Part shown: positions 1-9,433 of the stretch, piece after piece
Position numbering within the stretch: the stretch's first letter is position 1
How the letters are laid out: every line of letters starts with the position of its first letter
Source: Verrucomicrobiales bacterium
GTDB lineage: Bacteria; Verrucomicrobiota; Verrucomicrobiia; Verrucomicrobiales; DEV007
Direction: 5' to 3'
Assembly (NCBI GenBank): GCA_029212615.1
Contig: JARGPJ010000013.1
Coordinates: forward strand, 23,530-87,529
DNA length: 64,000 nt
Translations under genes and position numbers: made by a program
Notes under the pieces: generated by a model
Databases searched by the model: none
The model's input: the letters and a program-made list of their open reading frames with translations, nothing else
What the model was told of the DNA's origin: nothing

Positions 1-2
1 CG

Positions 3-209
3 AGGCCGTCGATTCCGACGACGCGCCCTTCCATTTCGAAGCCAACGCCAAAGCCTTCGAAGCCAACAACGAGGCCGTCAATTCCGACGATCCGTCCTTC
101 CATTTCGAAGCCAACGCCAAAGCCGTCGAAGCCAACAACGAGGCCGTCGATTCCGACGACGCGCCCTTCCATTTCGAAGCCAACAACGCGGCCCTCACTT
201 CCAAAGCCG
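3..209 (+). repeat. 69-bp in-frame tandem repeat (23 codons), three copies
   Basis: Copies start at 3, 72 and 141, exactly 69 bp apart, and a fourth decayed copy begins near 189. Each unit encodes a peptide starting RPSIPTTRPSISKPT and rich in Pro, Ser, Thr, Lys and Arg. The period is a multiple of three, so copy-number change keeps the frame. Copies differ by only a few bases, which suggests recent expansion. The array continues past the left edge. Confidence 0.9.
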
Positions 210-1700
210 GGTGTGCCATCAAACCGTCCTTCAACATTGCCCGGTCTTGTGACCTTTCCCAAGCCTGGAGGTTCAGGGAACCGGCCTGGAAGTGGAGATC
301 GGCCCTCAATATCGCCGGGGCGTCCGGGTAGTGGCGGAGGGATCGTTGATCGTCCGGGGAATCGTCCGGGGAAGGTTCCCGACCGTCCTGACTTTGGAAA
401 TCGCCCGGGGGGGGATTATCGGCCCGGTCAGGGAAATCGCCCTGATGGCGGAAAACCCTGGTGGGATAACCATCATTCCCAGCGCCCCGGCGGGGGAGTG
501 GTGAATATCAACATCAATAACAATTTTCAAAAGAGTATCAACTGGTCCACGAATAGAAATTACTGGGGATACAACCCCTGGTGGAACCGGCCCTCACATT
601 ACCCCTGGTACGGCGGTTCCTGGAACTGTGGGTGGCGTCGTCCCCCGGTGTATCTTCCTCCCCGCTGGCCGGGATATTTCAGTGGTCCCACTGCCGGTGA
701 AGTGGTTGCCTGGGGGTTAGTCGGATGGGGCCTCGGCAATCTGATTTTCGATTGTGGGTACAGCCATTATCACAACCCTTATCCGGTTCAGCCGGTTGCG
801 GTCTCTTCCGGAACATCGGTAACCTATTCACAGCCCGTTACGGTGGTTGCGGTTGAGGCAGCGCCTCAGTTGGAGGATGCATCGGACGAAGAGGCGGAGA
901 AAACTGAGCTTCTGATCAATGAATCGCTTTCGCATTTTAAGGGGAATGACTATCTCACCGCCCTTGAAGGAGTGGACCGGGCTATCGCCGAGTCCCCCGG
1001 TGATGGTGCCTTTCATGAGTATCGGGCCCTTGTTCTTTTTGCCCTGGGGCAATACGGAGAGGCCGCCGGAGTGCTGAATCCTCTTCTCGCCTCAAGTCCG
1101 GGTTGGGACTGGAGCACCATGATTCAACTCTACCCTGATGCGGATACATACACCGCGCAGTTGCGTAGATTGGAGAGTTATGCCAAAACGAACAGTGAGT
1201 CTGCCTCTGCACAGTTTTTGCTCGGGTATCATTACATGGTTTGTACGTATTTGGATCAGGCTGCGGTTGCTTTTGGGCGCGCCGCTGAACTGGAGCCCGC
1301 GGATCGTATTGCCGTGCAAATGGCCCGGCTCGCGTCCGCTTCGACGACAGCTGGCGACAATGCCGAAACGCCGGAGGATTATTCCGACGCAGCAGAGCCA
1401 CTGGCTCCGGTCGAACTCGATCAGATTCTGGGAGCGTGGAATTCCGATAACGGTGAAAACGGGGTGGTGACACTCGTCCTCACTGATGAAGGAGGCTTCA
1501 GCTGGAGTTTCGACGGCAGCGAAGGAGAGCCCTTTGAGATGAAGGGGGAATTTAATCTGGGGCAGGCCAACGTCCTTACCCTTGATGCCAATGAGTCGCA
1601 AATGGCCGGAACCGTGAGCGTGACACCGGAAGGCAGCTTGAATTTCGTACTAGCAGGAGGGCCTCCGGGAGATCCCGGCCTTCAGTTTAAACGGGGGTGA
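3..1700 (+). CDS. Secreted/surface TPR protein with Pro/Arg-rich repeat region (5' partial)
   Basis: The frame is open to the left edge, so the true start lies outside the window; the GTG at 213 is only an internal possible start. The visible part begins with a Pro/Thr/Arg/Ser/Lys repeat region, then a Gly/Pro/Arg-rich stretch with recurring NRPG and DRPG, then an aromatic Tyr/Trp/Asn-rich segment (about 535-800) like those in large secreted PVC-group proteins. About 885-1340 encodes helical TPR-like repeats, with segments such as GNDYLTALEGVDRAIAESPG. The last ~90 residues look like a beta-rich lipocalin-type domain beginning LDQILGAWNSDNG. Function is unknown; a cell-envelope scaffold or binding protein is the likeliest reading. 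The stop is TGA, and the next gene converges from the other strand. Coding status is firm, function is not. Confidence 0.8.
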   Translation, partial: RPSIPTTRPSISKPTPKPSKPTTRPSIPTIRPSISKPTPKPSKPTTRPSIPTTRPSISKPTTRPSLPKPGVPSNRPSTLPGLVTFPKPGGSGNRPGSGDRPSISPGRPGSGGGIVDRPGNRPGKVPDRPDFGNRPGGDYRPGQGNRPDGGKPWWDNHHSQRPGGGVVNININNNFQKSINWSTNRNYWGYNPWWNRPSHYPWYGGSWNCGWRRPPVYLPPRWPGYFSGPTAGEVVAWGLVGWGLGNLIFDCGYSHYHNPYPVQPVAVSSGTSVTYSQPVTVVAVEAAPQLEDASDEEAEKTELLINESLSHFKGNDYLTALEGVDRAIAESPGDGAFHEYRALVLFALGQYGEAAGVLNPLLASSPGWDWSTMIQLYPDADTYTAQLRRLESYAKTNSESASAQFLLGYHYMVCTYLDQAAVAFGRAAELEPADRIAVQMARLASASTTAGDNAETPEDYSDAAEPLAPVELDQILGAWNSDNGENGVVTLVLTDEGGFSWSFDGSEGEPFEMKGEFNLGQANVLTLDANESQMAGTVSVTPEGSLNFVLAGGPPGDPGLQFKRG

Positions 1701-1918
1701 TTCACATCCCCGTCCGCTCGATGCTTCCGGATTGACTCAGTCCGGGAGCAGTGATGCTGGATGCGCCGGGGATTGTGTGATTCAGTGAGTGACAGTCTCC
1801 CGGAACGACACCGGCGAAAGTTGTAAAATTCAGTCCCGGTTCAGCCATCATGTTTCCCCCGGTATTTCGCTGACTTTTTGATCCCGACAGGGTTGGCTCC
1901 CGGCTAAGTTTTATCGAG

Positions 1919-4900
1919 TCAATTTGATCGCAGGTCGACACGGACATCCATTTGCGGGAAGGCAATTTCGATATTGGCTTCTTCAAAACGCCTGCTGATT
2001 TCTTCATGCAGGTTTGTAATCGTCGCCAGTCGATGGTCCATGTCGGGAAGATAGCTGCGGAGAACTATTTTCAGGCTGCTGTCACCAAACTCCTCGAAGG
2101 AGGCGAAAGGAGGAGGATCGTCCATGATGAGGGGGTGACTGGTGGCGACATCGATAAGGATCTGGCGGGCTTTCTCTGTATTAGAACCATAGGCGACGCC
2201 AACCGGAATCAGAATGCGGTTGATCGAGTTCCCGCGAGTCCAGTTAAGGACTGTTCCGGTGACGAATTGTTTGTTTGGAACGATGAACTCCTTTCGATCC
2301 CAGGTCGTGATCGTGGTCGCTCGAATCTGGATGCGGGAGACCGCGCCATCGATCCCGTCAACGGTCACGACATCGCCGACCCGGATCGGTCGTTCGAAGA
2401 GGAGAATGATTCCACTGACGAAGTTTGCGACGACCTCCTGGAGCCCGAATCCGAGGCCCACACTGAGAGCGGCAGCGATCCAGCCGAACTGGGCCCAGTC
2501 AACGCCGAGGTTGCGAAAGAGAACGATTCCCCCGATTGCAGTGATCGTGTACTGCCCGAGGGTGATGAGAGCGCTTCGTGTGCCCGGCGCAACTTTGATC
2601 CGGCTCAGGATCAGGATTTCGAGAATTCCCGGTAGATTCCGAATGCAGGACAGTGTGATCGCAATGACGAGGATGGAGAAGGCCACGTCGACAATACTCA
2701 GCCCTCCAGGTAATTTAGTCTGGGAGAGCACTTCAACGACAGGGCCGAAGTTTGCCCAGATTTCGTAGAGCTGAAGAAGGAAGAAGGTTCCGACGATAAA
2801 CTTTAGAAAGTTTCTAAACTGTTCACTCACGCTTATCAGGTCGACTTCTTCCTCTTCTTCCAGATCCATCTGGATGAGTTCTTCCCCGGCCTGTTCTTCG
2901 ACTACCTCCTCGCTTGCCTTCCTCGCCAGTTCCTCTTCGCGTTTTTTAGCACGTTTTTCGAGGGCGTCTTGTTTGGCGATTCGTCGTCCTCTGATCGCAA
3001 ACCAGCAGAAGAGCATCCCATAGAGAACAAAGGCGAAGAGAATTTCCGAGAGGGACTGCTCGATCTGTTCCACGAGAAGGATCACCGTAAAGAGAAAGCC
3101 GGAAACAACTAACAGCGCCAACCCTGCATTGATGGCGATGGCGAGGACGAACCAGAGGTTTCTCAGTTTGCCGATCACGGAGCCCGGCGAGGTTCGGTGA
3201 ATGGTTGCGGCAATGCCTTTGGTCGGGTGGAGAAGGAGAGCGAGTAGAGTGCCTCCGCCGACAACAAAGAGAAGGGCGGCGATTCGTCCGAATCCACTCA
3301 GGTAGCCCGCGTTGGGTTCGTTGGTTAAGAGGGAGAGTGTGAAGGTTGAGATGATGAGAAAAGGGACGAAATACATCGCGAGCCGTCTCGTTCGATGCAG
3401 GATATCGGCGTTCCATCTGAAATGAGTCTGCGCGAGCCCGTTTTTGCGGCAAAGGGCGATAAGAAAGAGGAATTGATAGAGGATTCCTGCCGTCATCCTC
3501 AGCGCCCTGCTGACTCCATGCGTCCATTCAGAGGCTGATTCCTGTGAACTCAGCGCGAGGCTGATCGCTACCATCAGGGCGGGGAAGGGGAGCGCGATCA
3601 GAAGGGTGAGTAGCAGGGACCACAGGGTGTGGGTGTATTTGTCACTGGCGAGGTGGTGCTTTTTCCGGCTCAATTTCTCCAGGGATTTGTAGTAAAACGG
3701 CCTCGGGAGAAAGAGGAGGAGTGCGAGGACTGCCAGAATGATATAGACGGCGAGAGGCGTATTGGCGATCTGCTGCCCTGCTTCCCGAATTCTCGCGGGG
3801 CCGTAGCAGTAGTTGAACCCTGCCGGAATAGCCCTGATTTCCCGGGGACCGATCACGGATGAGGTTCTTACCCAGAATACTTTTTCCATCGCGAAAGAGC
3901 GAAAGGTGCTGCTTTGCTCTTCAACTTGTCGTTCGGTTGCTGACAGATTTTCGAGTCCGTGTATGTACCTGGAGTAACTGGTTTGGAGCGCTTCCCGGAG
4001 TGCTTTGCGTGTGGAGTAGAGTTCTGATATTTCAGGGGACAGGGAGGGGCTGAGCGTGGGGTCCTGCTCCGGCGTCAGCGATGTTTCACCGAAGGTGGCC
4101 TCGCCACTTCTGAAGCGGTTGCTTCTGGCGGTTGAAAGGTCCTTCCCCGCCTGTTTGAGAATGATCGAACTCTCCCATTCGGTAGGGAGAGAGCGAAGAT
4201 TCTCGAGGAGGGCGGGTGCAAGCAGTTTGGCATCGAACCCCAGTTTGAACTGGGTGGAGATACGGTCGAACTCGTCGGTGATCCCTCTTCGTTTCGCGTC
4301 ACGGAGTTCGTAAAGTTCTTCTGTTTGAACGATGGAGGCAGAGACCTGTCTCGTTTCTTCAATCAGCCGGGTGATTTCATCGATCACTTGCTGATGGTTT
4401 TCTGCAGGAGGCGGGGACTGAGCCTGAATCCTTGAAAGGAGTGATTCTGCACGATTCACCTGATCGGAGGTTTGTTTCGAGGAGTGCTTGCGGAGCGCAT
4501 CCACCCTCGCTTCGGCCATGGCAATCTTGGCGTCAAGGTAGGCCTGGGCTGCTTCTATTCTCGTTTCTCTGACATCAATGCTCAGCGCTTCACTTTCGAG
4601 CATGGCAATCTCGGATTCGAGAGAGGCCTTGAGTGCATGAAGTCGAATAGTCGTGGCGGTATTGGCCGGAGTATCATCAGGGTTAAGCCCGGCGAGTTCG
4701 ACTTCGGTATTCCGCAACTCTTTCTTTGCTTCGCTGAGACGATGTTGAATTTCGTCGGGGCGGGTTCGGATCTCAGCAAGCGATTCCTGGATGTCACTGA
4801 GTTCGGCTTTCAGGGCGAGGGCTTCGGCCTGCTCTCTCGAAAGAGCGGCGGAGATCTCTTTGTTGTTTTTCAGTGATCCAAAATCAGGTTTCACTTCTGA

Positions 4901-5251
4901 TTTTTTCAGCGCCTCAATTTCCGCCGCGATTTTCTTAGTTTTATCGGGAGCAGAAGTCAATGCATCCCGGTAATCTTGTTCTTTGGTGCGGTAGGTCGCC
5001 GCATTGGCTGTCGATTGAATGGCCTCCTCGTAGCGTTTCGTTACGGCCTGTTTCAGGGGTTCATCCAGCTCTTGATTAACCTTAGCTTCGTCGAGCAGCC
5101 TTTGCAGGTCTTCAAGAGAATGGTTCAGCCCTTCAGCGGGAGAGCTTGCGACTTGTGCGGAGGAGGGCGTATTTGCCTCCTGTGCTTCGTTCGTTCCGGC
5201 TCCTGAGAAACAGATGATCGGGATCAGGATGAACAGGGGTAGCGGTTTCAT
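1919..5251 (-). CDS. Large MscS-family mechanosensitive channel (MscK/MscM-like)
   Basis: A tension-gated inner-membrane channel that releases solutes on osmotic downshock. I start it at the ATG at 5251, where a hydrophobic signal peptide begins (MKPLPLFILIPIICFSGAG); the frame is open upstream but that part looks non-coding. Residues ~30-480 form a long charged coiled-coil periplasmic domain. From ~490 come several membrane segments, then an acidic cytoplasmic loop (LEEEEEVDL). The MscS core lies near residue 920-1000: the Gly/Ala-rich pore helix (GFGLQEVVANFVSGIILLFE), the beta domain with PIRVGD, and VPNKQFVTGTVLNWTRG. About 1110 residues is the size of MscK/YjeP-type channels, far above MscS (286). 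Monocistronic, with no clear ribosome-binding site. Family assignment is firm. Confidence 0.93.
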   Translation of the reverse strand: MKPLPLFILIPIICFSGAGTNEAQEANTPSSAQVASSPAEGLNHSLEDLQRLLDEAKVNQELDEPLKQAVTKRYEEAIQSTANAATYRTKEQDYRDALTSAPDKTKKIAAEIEALKKSEVKPDFGSLKNNKEISAALSREQAEALALKAELSDIQESLAEIRTRPDEIQHRLSEAKKELRNTEVELAGLNPDDTPANTATTIRLHALKASLESEIAMLESEALSIDVRETRIEAAQAYLDAKIAMAEARVDALRKHSSKQTSDQVNRAESLLSRIQAQSPPPAENHQQVIDEITRLIEETRQVSASIVQTEELYELRDAKRRGITDEFDRISTQFKLGFDAKLLAPALLENLRSLPTEWESSIILKQAGKDLSTARSNRFRSGEATFGETSLTPEQDPTLSPSLSPEISELYSTRKALREALQTSYSRYIHGLENLSATERQVEEQSSTFRSFAMEKVFWVRTSSVIGPREIRAIPAGFNYCYGPARIREAGQQIANTPLAVYIILAVLALLLFLPRPFYYKSLEKLSRKKHHLASDKYTHTLWSLLLTLLIALPFPALMVAISLALSSQESASEWTHGVSRALRMTAGILYQFLFLIALCRKNGLAQTHFRWNADILHRTRRLAMYFVPFLIISTFTLSLLTNEPNAGYLSGFGRIAALLFVVGGGTLLALLLHPTKGIAATIHRTSPGSVIGKLRNLWFVLAIAINAGLALLVVSGFLFTVILLVEQIEQSLSEILFAFVLYGMLFCWFAIRGRRIAKQDALEKRAKKREEELARKASEEVVEEQAGEELIQMDLEEEEEVDLISVSEQFRNFLKFIVGTFFLLQLYEIWANFGPVVEVLSQTKLPGGLSIVDVAFSILVIAITLSCIRNLPGILEILILSRIKVAPGTRSALITLGQYTITAIGGIVLFRNLGVDWAQFGWIAAALSVGLGFGLQEVVANFVSGIILLFERPIRVGDVVTVDGIDGAVSRIQIRATTITTWDRKEFIVPNKQFVTGTVLNWTRGNSINRILIPVGVAYGSNTEKARQILIDVATSHPLIMDDPPPFASFEEFGDSSLKIVLRSYLPDMDHRLATITNLHEEISRRFEEANIEIAFPQMDVRVDLRSN

Positions 5252-5747
5252 GGGGAGGCGTTTCGTTCTAAAGATTCGACAGGAATTCGGCGAAAATGTG
5301 AGGGCCGGAATTCGTCCCGGATATGTTTCAACGGGACTGGTGGTTCTCGGTAGCAAAGTTTGGATTCTACTTTCAGAGAAGCGGTCCCGCAAGCGGGTTC
5401 CTCCCTCTGAGGTAGAGGTAGAAAGCGATGAGAGAAGGTGTCATGGCCGGGTAGCTATTTAATAGAGAAAGAGTCGTTGGGATACGGGAATGAAACAGCG
5501 TGGCAATCGCGTGTTCTGTCATGGTGCAGGGGCCCGGGTTGTGGTCGCTTTCTTCCCGGAGCGAGGCGATGACTCAGTATAGAGTTGGAACGGGCCTTGA
5601 GGAAGGTGTCGGAGTTCCGCTAGGTACCGGAGGTGAAGCGTTCGTATCACCTGCTTTTCCGGGGATCGTGTCTCTCGATCAGCTGATCGCAATTGACGGC
5701 ATTGCCGGCTGGAAGATTTCAGGCTTGCTGTGGTCAGCGCTCAAAAC
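5252..5747. other. Intergenic, no gene seen
   Basis: About 500 bp between the start of the MscS-type gene and the stop of the upstream phosphatase/ADP-ribosylglycohydrolase gene, both on the minus strand. An 86-codon forward frame at 5500-5760 has no recognisable domain and runs into the neighbouring gene, so I do not call it. The channel's promoter should lie here, but I see no convincing -35/-10 pair. Confidence 0.5.
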
Positions 5748-7244
5748 CTACCCTGAATGAGTTTCCGCTCCCGCCGGTGATGGACGGGAAAAAAATTCAG
5801 CAAATCGTTTCGCGAGGTCGCTGATCTCCCCCTCTTTCACGAGTGCTTCAAGCCATTCCCCCGGAATGCCCTGCCTGCCGTGAATCAGTCCGGCGAGGGC
5901 TCCGGCGACGCAAGCGGTCGTGTCGGTATCGTCCCCGAGATTAACGGCGTGAAGCACTGCGTCGCGATAGTTGTGATGGCGGGCATTGACCCAGAGGGCC
6001 GCCTCGAGGGTGTCGACAACATGGCCGCTTGATCCGATTTCTGACTCATCCAGATCGAAGAGGGTTTCCGGCTGCCAGCGCTCGAAGTGAACCCGCTCTT
6101 CGGGGCTGAACGGCCACCGGTCGACCATGACCTCGCGGGCAAAAGAGGTCGCTGCGGTGAGGCTTTCTCCGTGGAGCAGTTCACTGACGACGAGGCAGAA
6201 GAAGGCACAGCACATCCGCGAACGTTCATGCGCGTGGGTGAGGGAACTCAGTTCCGAGGCTTTCCCGATGAGATCCGGATCGTTGGCATAGGCGAGTCCG
6301 ACCGGAAGGATTCGCATGAGCGAGCCATTGCCGTTCGACCAGTCGTCAGTGCCTCCGCACTGGAGAGGAGGGGTTCCGCCTCCGTAGCGTTGAATTGCCT
6401 CCCGCGTTGCATTGCCGATATCGAAGACTGAGCCATGCGGAGTGTGTTTCGCCCCGGTAAGCCAGAGGGAAAATTCAGCCATGACCGATTCGGGGGACCA
6501 ACCTTTCGCCTGCAGGAGTCCCTCCATCGTCGCGAGGATCATGGAAGTATCATCCGACCAGGTTCCGGCCGGCTGGTGGTGGGTGCCGAATGCACGCATC
6601 CCGGTGACGGGATCACTTTTCCGTGTCTCCCGCCCTGCAAACTCGACAGGGACGCCGAGAGCATCACCCACCGCCGCCCCGGAGAGGGCGCCGACGACTT
6701 GAGCTTCGATCGAACGGAGAGGGTTGCATGATTGAATAAACCCTCTTTGCTCATCCGTCTCCGGGCTTCCGGAATGAGCTGACTTGGCGCAGGCCTGCCA
6801 GCGGGTATTGAGATGGGAAAGCGCTTCCTCTCCCGTGAGCCCGAAGAGATCGCGGATCGCGCAGCCCGCCACCGTTCCGGTGCGGCCCTTGCCACCCCAA
6901 CAGTGGAGATAGATCGTTTTGCCCTGATGCCGCGCGAGCCGGAACTGACGGAGGATGGCGCGCATTTCCCCCTGATTCGCCGGTACGGAGGCGTCGTGAA
7001 TGGAGTGTCGGTAGAATTCGAGCTGAGAGGGGGCGATCCCCAGATCACCGGCCTTCGCTTCGGCGATTTCACGGTAGGGTTTCTTCTCGCCCTCTTCGGT
7101 GAGATCGAGGAAAACCCGCACCCCGGCCTTCAGAATCGCGGTCATCTTTTCATGCGCTCCCGTATCGTCGAGGTCGCGGGGATACTCTCCGCAGAGAATC
7201 CGGTCCGGTTCGAGCCAATAGGAGTTAAGAAAGGGAGGTTTCAT
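5748..7244 (-). CDS. Fusion of tyrosine/dual-specificity phosphatase and ADP-ribosylglycohydrolase
   Basis: Two catalytic domains in one 498-residue chain. Residues ~10-170 are a cysteine phosphatase: HCWGGKGRTG carries the C-x5-R loop (C115, R121) and follows the predicted strand GKTIYL. Residues ~182-490 are a DraG/ARH-type ADP-ribosylglycohydrolase: GALSGAAVGDALGVPVEF at the start, a first metal motif GTWSDDTSM (D231, D232) and a second, GDDTDTTACVAGALAG (from 437), matching the paired Asp clusters that bind two Mg2+. By family, the second half removes ADP-ribose from protein or nucleic acid, and the first removes phosphate from protein, sugar or nucleotide substrates. No signal peptide, so cytoplasmic. 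All key residues of both halves are present. The shared physiological substrate is unknown; an ADP-ribose or ADP-ribose-phosphate product is a guess. Confidence 0.9.
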   Translation of the reverse strand: MKPPFLNSYWLEPDRILCGEYPRDLDDTGAHEKMTAILKAGVRVFLDLTEEGEKKPYREIAEAKAGDLGIAPSQLEFYRHSIHDASVPANQGEMRAILRQFRLARHQGKTIYLHCWGGKGRTGTVAGCAIRDLFGLTGEEALSHLNTRWQACAKSAHSGSPETDEQRGFIQSCNPLRSIEAQVVGALSGAAVGDALGVPVEFAGRETRKSDPVTGMRAFGTHHQPAGTWSDDTSMILATMEGLLQAKGWSPESVMAEFSLWLTGAKHTPHGSVFDIGNATREAIQRYGGGTPPLQCGGTDDWSNGNGSLMRILPVGLAYANDPDLIGKASELSSLTHAHERSRMCCAFFCLVVSELLHGESLTAATSFAREVMVDRWPFSPEERVHFERWQPETLFDLDESEIGSSGHVVDTLEAALWVNARHHNYRDAVLHAVNLGDDTDTTACVAGALAGLIHGRQGIPGEWLEALVKEGEISDLAKRFAEFFSRPSPAGAETHSG

Positions 7245-7340
7245 GCTAAGATGGCGGTTTACGGGGTTAAAGAATCACGCGGGACGATTCGAAGACCGTT
7301 CCCCGATATCTCTACCTGAAATTGAATGCAAGGTCGCGAA

Positions 7341-8033
7341 ATGAATAAACAAACCGAACGCCTCGCAGGGGAAAGGCTCAGGAAGCGTTTTTACCTCGCC
7401 TACCTCCTCATCCTGCCGCCTGCCGCGGTCTGGATTCTCTATGAGCAGGGGTGGCGGGTATCGGCATGGATCGCGATCTTTGCCGCCATCGCGATTTTCA
7501 TGACAATCTACCTTCGGGCAGCCCTCTTTGCGACCCTGTCGGAAGATGGAGGTGACGAAAAAGGGGAGTGGCTGCGGACCGGGGGAGTGATTGCGCTGGT
7601 GGGCATCTCGGCCCTCTTCGACTGGCGGCGCTGGATCGCCGAGCAGCTCCTTCTTGAGGTGGCGGCTTTCAGCGCGGCCATCGCCCTCATTGCGCTCCGG
7701 AAAGCCGCTTCGGAGGGAGGCCTCGTGAAAGGCCCCTGGATGATGGTCCTCGTGATGTTCGTCCTTCCCGCGGCCGGTCTCATTGCCATTTGTGTGAAAG
7801 CCCTCCTTCACAGTGCAGGGGACAGCTGGAGTTACCCCATGGCCCTTCCTCTTCTCCTCGCCTTCGGCATCGCAGCCTTCGACGCCGCCCGAAAGCTCGG
7901 TCCGTATACCCTCGGGAATAAGCAGCTCTCCGAACCCGTCGAAGGCGGCGTCGCTCTCGTCCTCCTCGTGATCTGGTTCGTCGCTCTCCTCATCGGCATG
8001 CCGCTTCTCCTCTCGGGGAAGGCGGGCGGGTGA
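7341..8033 (+). CDS. Multi-pass membrane protein of unknown function
   Basis: About 230 residues with six or so hydrophobic segments (for example YLAYLLILPPAAVWILY, AWIAIFAAIAIFMTIYL, WMMVLVMFVLPAAGLIAICV and GVALVLLVIWFVALLIGMPL) separated by short charged loops. I prefer the ATG at 7341 because AAGG lies seven bases upstream; an in-frame ATG at 7326 adds five residues. It is divergent from the phosphatase/ADP-ribosylglycohydrolase gene, with ~95 bp between their starts, so the two may share a promoter region. No family recognised. The reading frame is convincing from its regular membrane topology, but no function can be assigned. Confidence 0.7.
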   Translation: MNKQTERLAGERLRKRFYLAYLLILPPAAVWILYEQGWRVSAWIAIFAAIAIFMTIYLRAALFATLSEDGGDEKGEWLRTGGVIALVGISALFDWRRWIAEQLLLEVAAFSAAIALIALRKAASEGGLVKGPWMMVLVMFVLPAAGLIAICVKALLHSAGDSWSYPMALPLLLAFGIAAFDAARKLGPYTLGNKQLSEPVEGGVALVLLVIWFVALLIGMPLLLSGKAGG

Positions 8034-8416
8034 ACAGAAATGGAAAGGGACCGCCCCGGCTCCCGGCTGCTTTGTCTTCTTGAAGTCAGGAAGGTGGTGA
8101 CGGTTGAACTCCTGCGATCGAACGGCGCGAAGCGCTTGGTTTACGGATCCGGGTTTTCGTCTTCTACAGGAGTCTACTTCTCAGTTTCCTGATCTTCACC
8201 GACGAGATGGAGAATGGCTCACAGAAATACAACCGGCAGGACATCGCCGCAAAGATTCAGAAACGTCGGGAAAAAGAGGGCCGGGAGTTTCTTTTTCCCG
8301 CCGCAGGGCAGGATGCCATTGCGACCGCCTCTCGATCATATCCCGTCCCGAAACACAGGAGAATCTGCGTGACGGCAGGGCCATCTCCCTTATCCTCGTA
8401 TGGATTGTTTGCCACC
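8034..8416. other. Intergenic, no gene seen
   Basis: 383 bp upstream of the Fic gene. The Fic frame is open back to 8207 and could be read as a 70-residue extension, but that stretch has no Fic-family similarity and an irregular composition, so I treat it as leader. No clear promoter or terminator noted. Confidence 0.5.
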
Positions 8417-9433
8417 ATGTCCACGCCTCCCTTCACCGTCACCTCTGCGATCCTCGATCTGGTCGCACAGATAGCGGAGGAGATCGGTCGTCTCGGACTG
8501 AGCGGGAAAACGCCTGCTGCGACTCCGAAGCTCCGGCGAACCAATCGGATCAAGAGCATCCACGCTTCACTCGCGATCGAAAACAATTCCCTCAGTCTTG
8601 ACCAGGTCACTGCTCTCATTGAGGGGAAACGGGTTCTTGGACCACCGAAGGAGGTACAGGAGGTGAAGAATGCCTTCTCCGCCTACGAAGCAATGGACGA
8701 CTGGCAGCCTCACGAGGTCGATGATTTTCTGGCCGCTCATGCTCTTCTTATGAAAGGGCTTGTCGATCACCCCGGGGCCTTCCGATCGGGTAGCGTTGGC
8801 ATTGCGCAGGGTGAGAGAGTTGTTCATGTCGCGCCACCGGCTCACCTCGTTCCCGGGCTTGTTGCTGATCTGTTTCACTGGTTCGAATCGTCGGATACCC
8901 ATCCGCTCATCGCGAGTTGTGTTGTTCACTACGAACTTGAGTTCATCCATCCGTTCTCCGATGGAAATGGCCGTATCGGCCGGCTTTGGCAGACCCTGAT
9001 CCTGAGTCATTGGAAGGCTCCTCTCGCTTACCTGCCGATCGAGGACGTCATCAGGCAGCGTCAGAGAGCCTACTACGAAACTCTTGCGGTCTGTGACAAC
9101 ACCGGAAACAGTACCGGTTTCATCGAATTTATGCTCTCGGCGCTCCTCGCTGCGATCGGTGAAGTGGAGACCGCGAACCCCGGGAGCCTCAGGGATACCG
9201 ACCAAGTCACCGACCAAGTCACCGACCAAGTCACCGACCAAGTCAAAGCGCTCTTGAAGGTGCTCGGACCCGGCCCGCTCAGCGCCCTCGATTGCATGAG
9301 CGCTCTCGGGCTCTCACACCGTCCGACATTCCGGAAGAACTACCTTCATCCCGCGTTGGAAGCGGGGTTGATCGAACGAACCGTCCCGGAGAAGCCGAAG
9401 AGCCGTTTGCAGAAGTACCGGCTGGCAAGCTAG
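8417..9433 (+). CDS. Fic-family AMPylator with winged-helix tail
   Basis: Fic enzymes transfer AMP from ATP to a protein hydroxyl. From the ATG at 8417 the protein has 338 residues. The N-terminal inhibitory helix motif SLAIEN (residues 51-56, pattern S/T-x-x-x-E-G/N) is present, so activity should be self-limited by the glutamate finger. The active site HPFSDGNGRIGR (from H178) matches the HPFx[D/E]GNGRxxR consensus in full. Four TDQV repeats (residues 261-276) follow as a flexible linker, then a winged-helix-like tail (from LLKVLGPGPLSALDCMSALG) that may bind DNA for autoregulation. This arrangement is common in stand-alone bacterial Fic proteins. It stands alone, just left of the defence island; no toxin or antitoxin partner is seen. 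Confidence 0.93.
   Translation: MSTPPFTVTSAILDLVAQIAEEIGRLGLSGKTPAATPKLRRTNRIKSIHASLAIENNSLSLDQVTALIEGKRVLGPPKEVQEVKNAFSAYEAMDDWQPHEVDDFLAAHALLMKGLVDHPGAFRSGSVGIAQGERVVHVAPPAHLVPGLVADLFHWFESSDTHPLIASCVVHYELEFIHPFSDGNGRIGRLWQTLILSHWKAPLAYLPIEDVIRQRQRAYYETLAVCDNTGNSTGFIEFMLSALLAAIGEVETANPGSLRDTDQVTDQVTDQVTDQVKALLKVLGPGPLSALDCMSALGLSHRPTFRKNYLHPALEAGLIERTVPEKPKSRLQKYRLAS
9197..9244 (+). repeat. 12-bp x4 tandem repeat inside the fic gene (TDQV)
   Basis: Four perfect copies of accgaccaagtc encode TDQVTDQVTDQVTDQV. The 12-bp period keeps the frame, so slippage would lengthen or shorten the linker between the Fic core and the C-terminal winged helix without breaking the gene. Confidence 0.95.

Noticed and set aside
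982..1601. Two long minus-strand frames overlapping the TPR protein
   Set aside because: They are shadows of the plus-strand gene, with Arg/Pro/His-rich, non-domain composition.
5500..5760. 86-codon forward frame upstream of the MscS-type gene
   Set aside because: No domain, no ribosome-binding site, and it overlaps the end of a well-supported gene.
8207..8416. 70-residue upstream extension of the Fic protein
   Set aside because: The stretch has no Fic similarity and irregular composition; the ATG at 8417 gives the expected family start.
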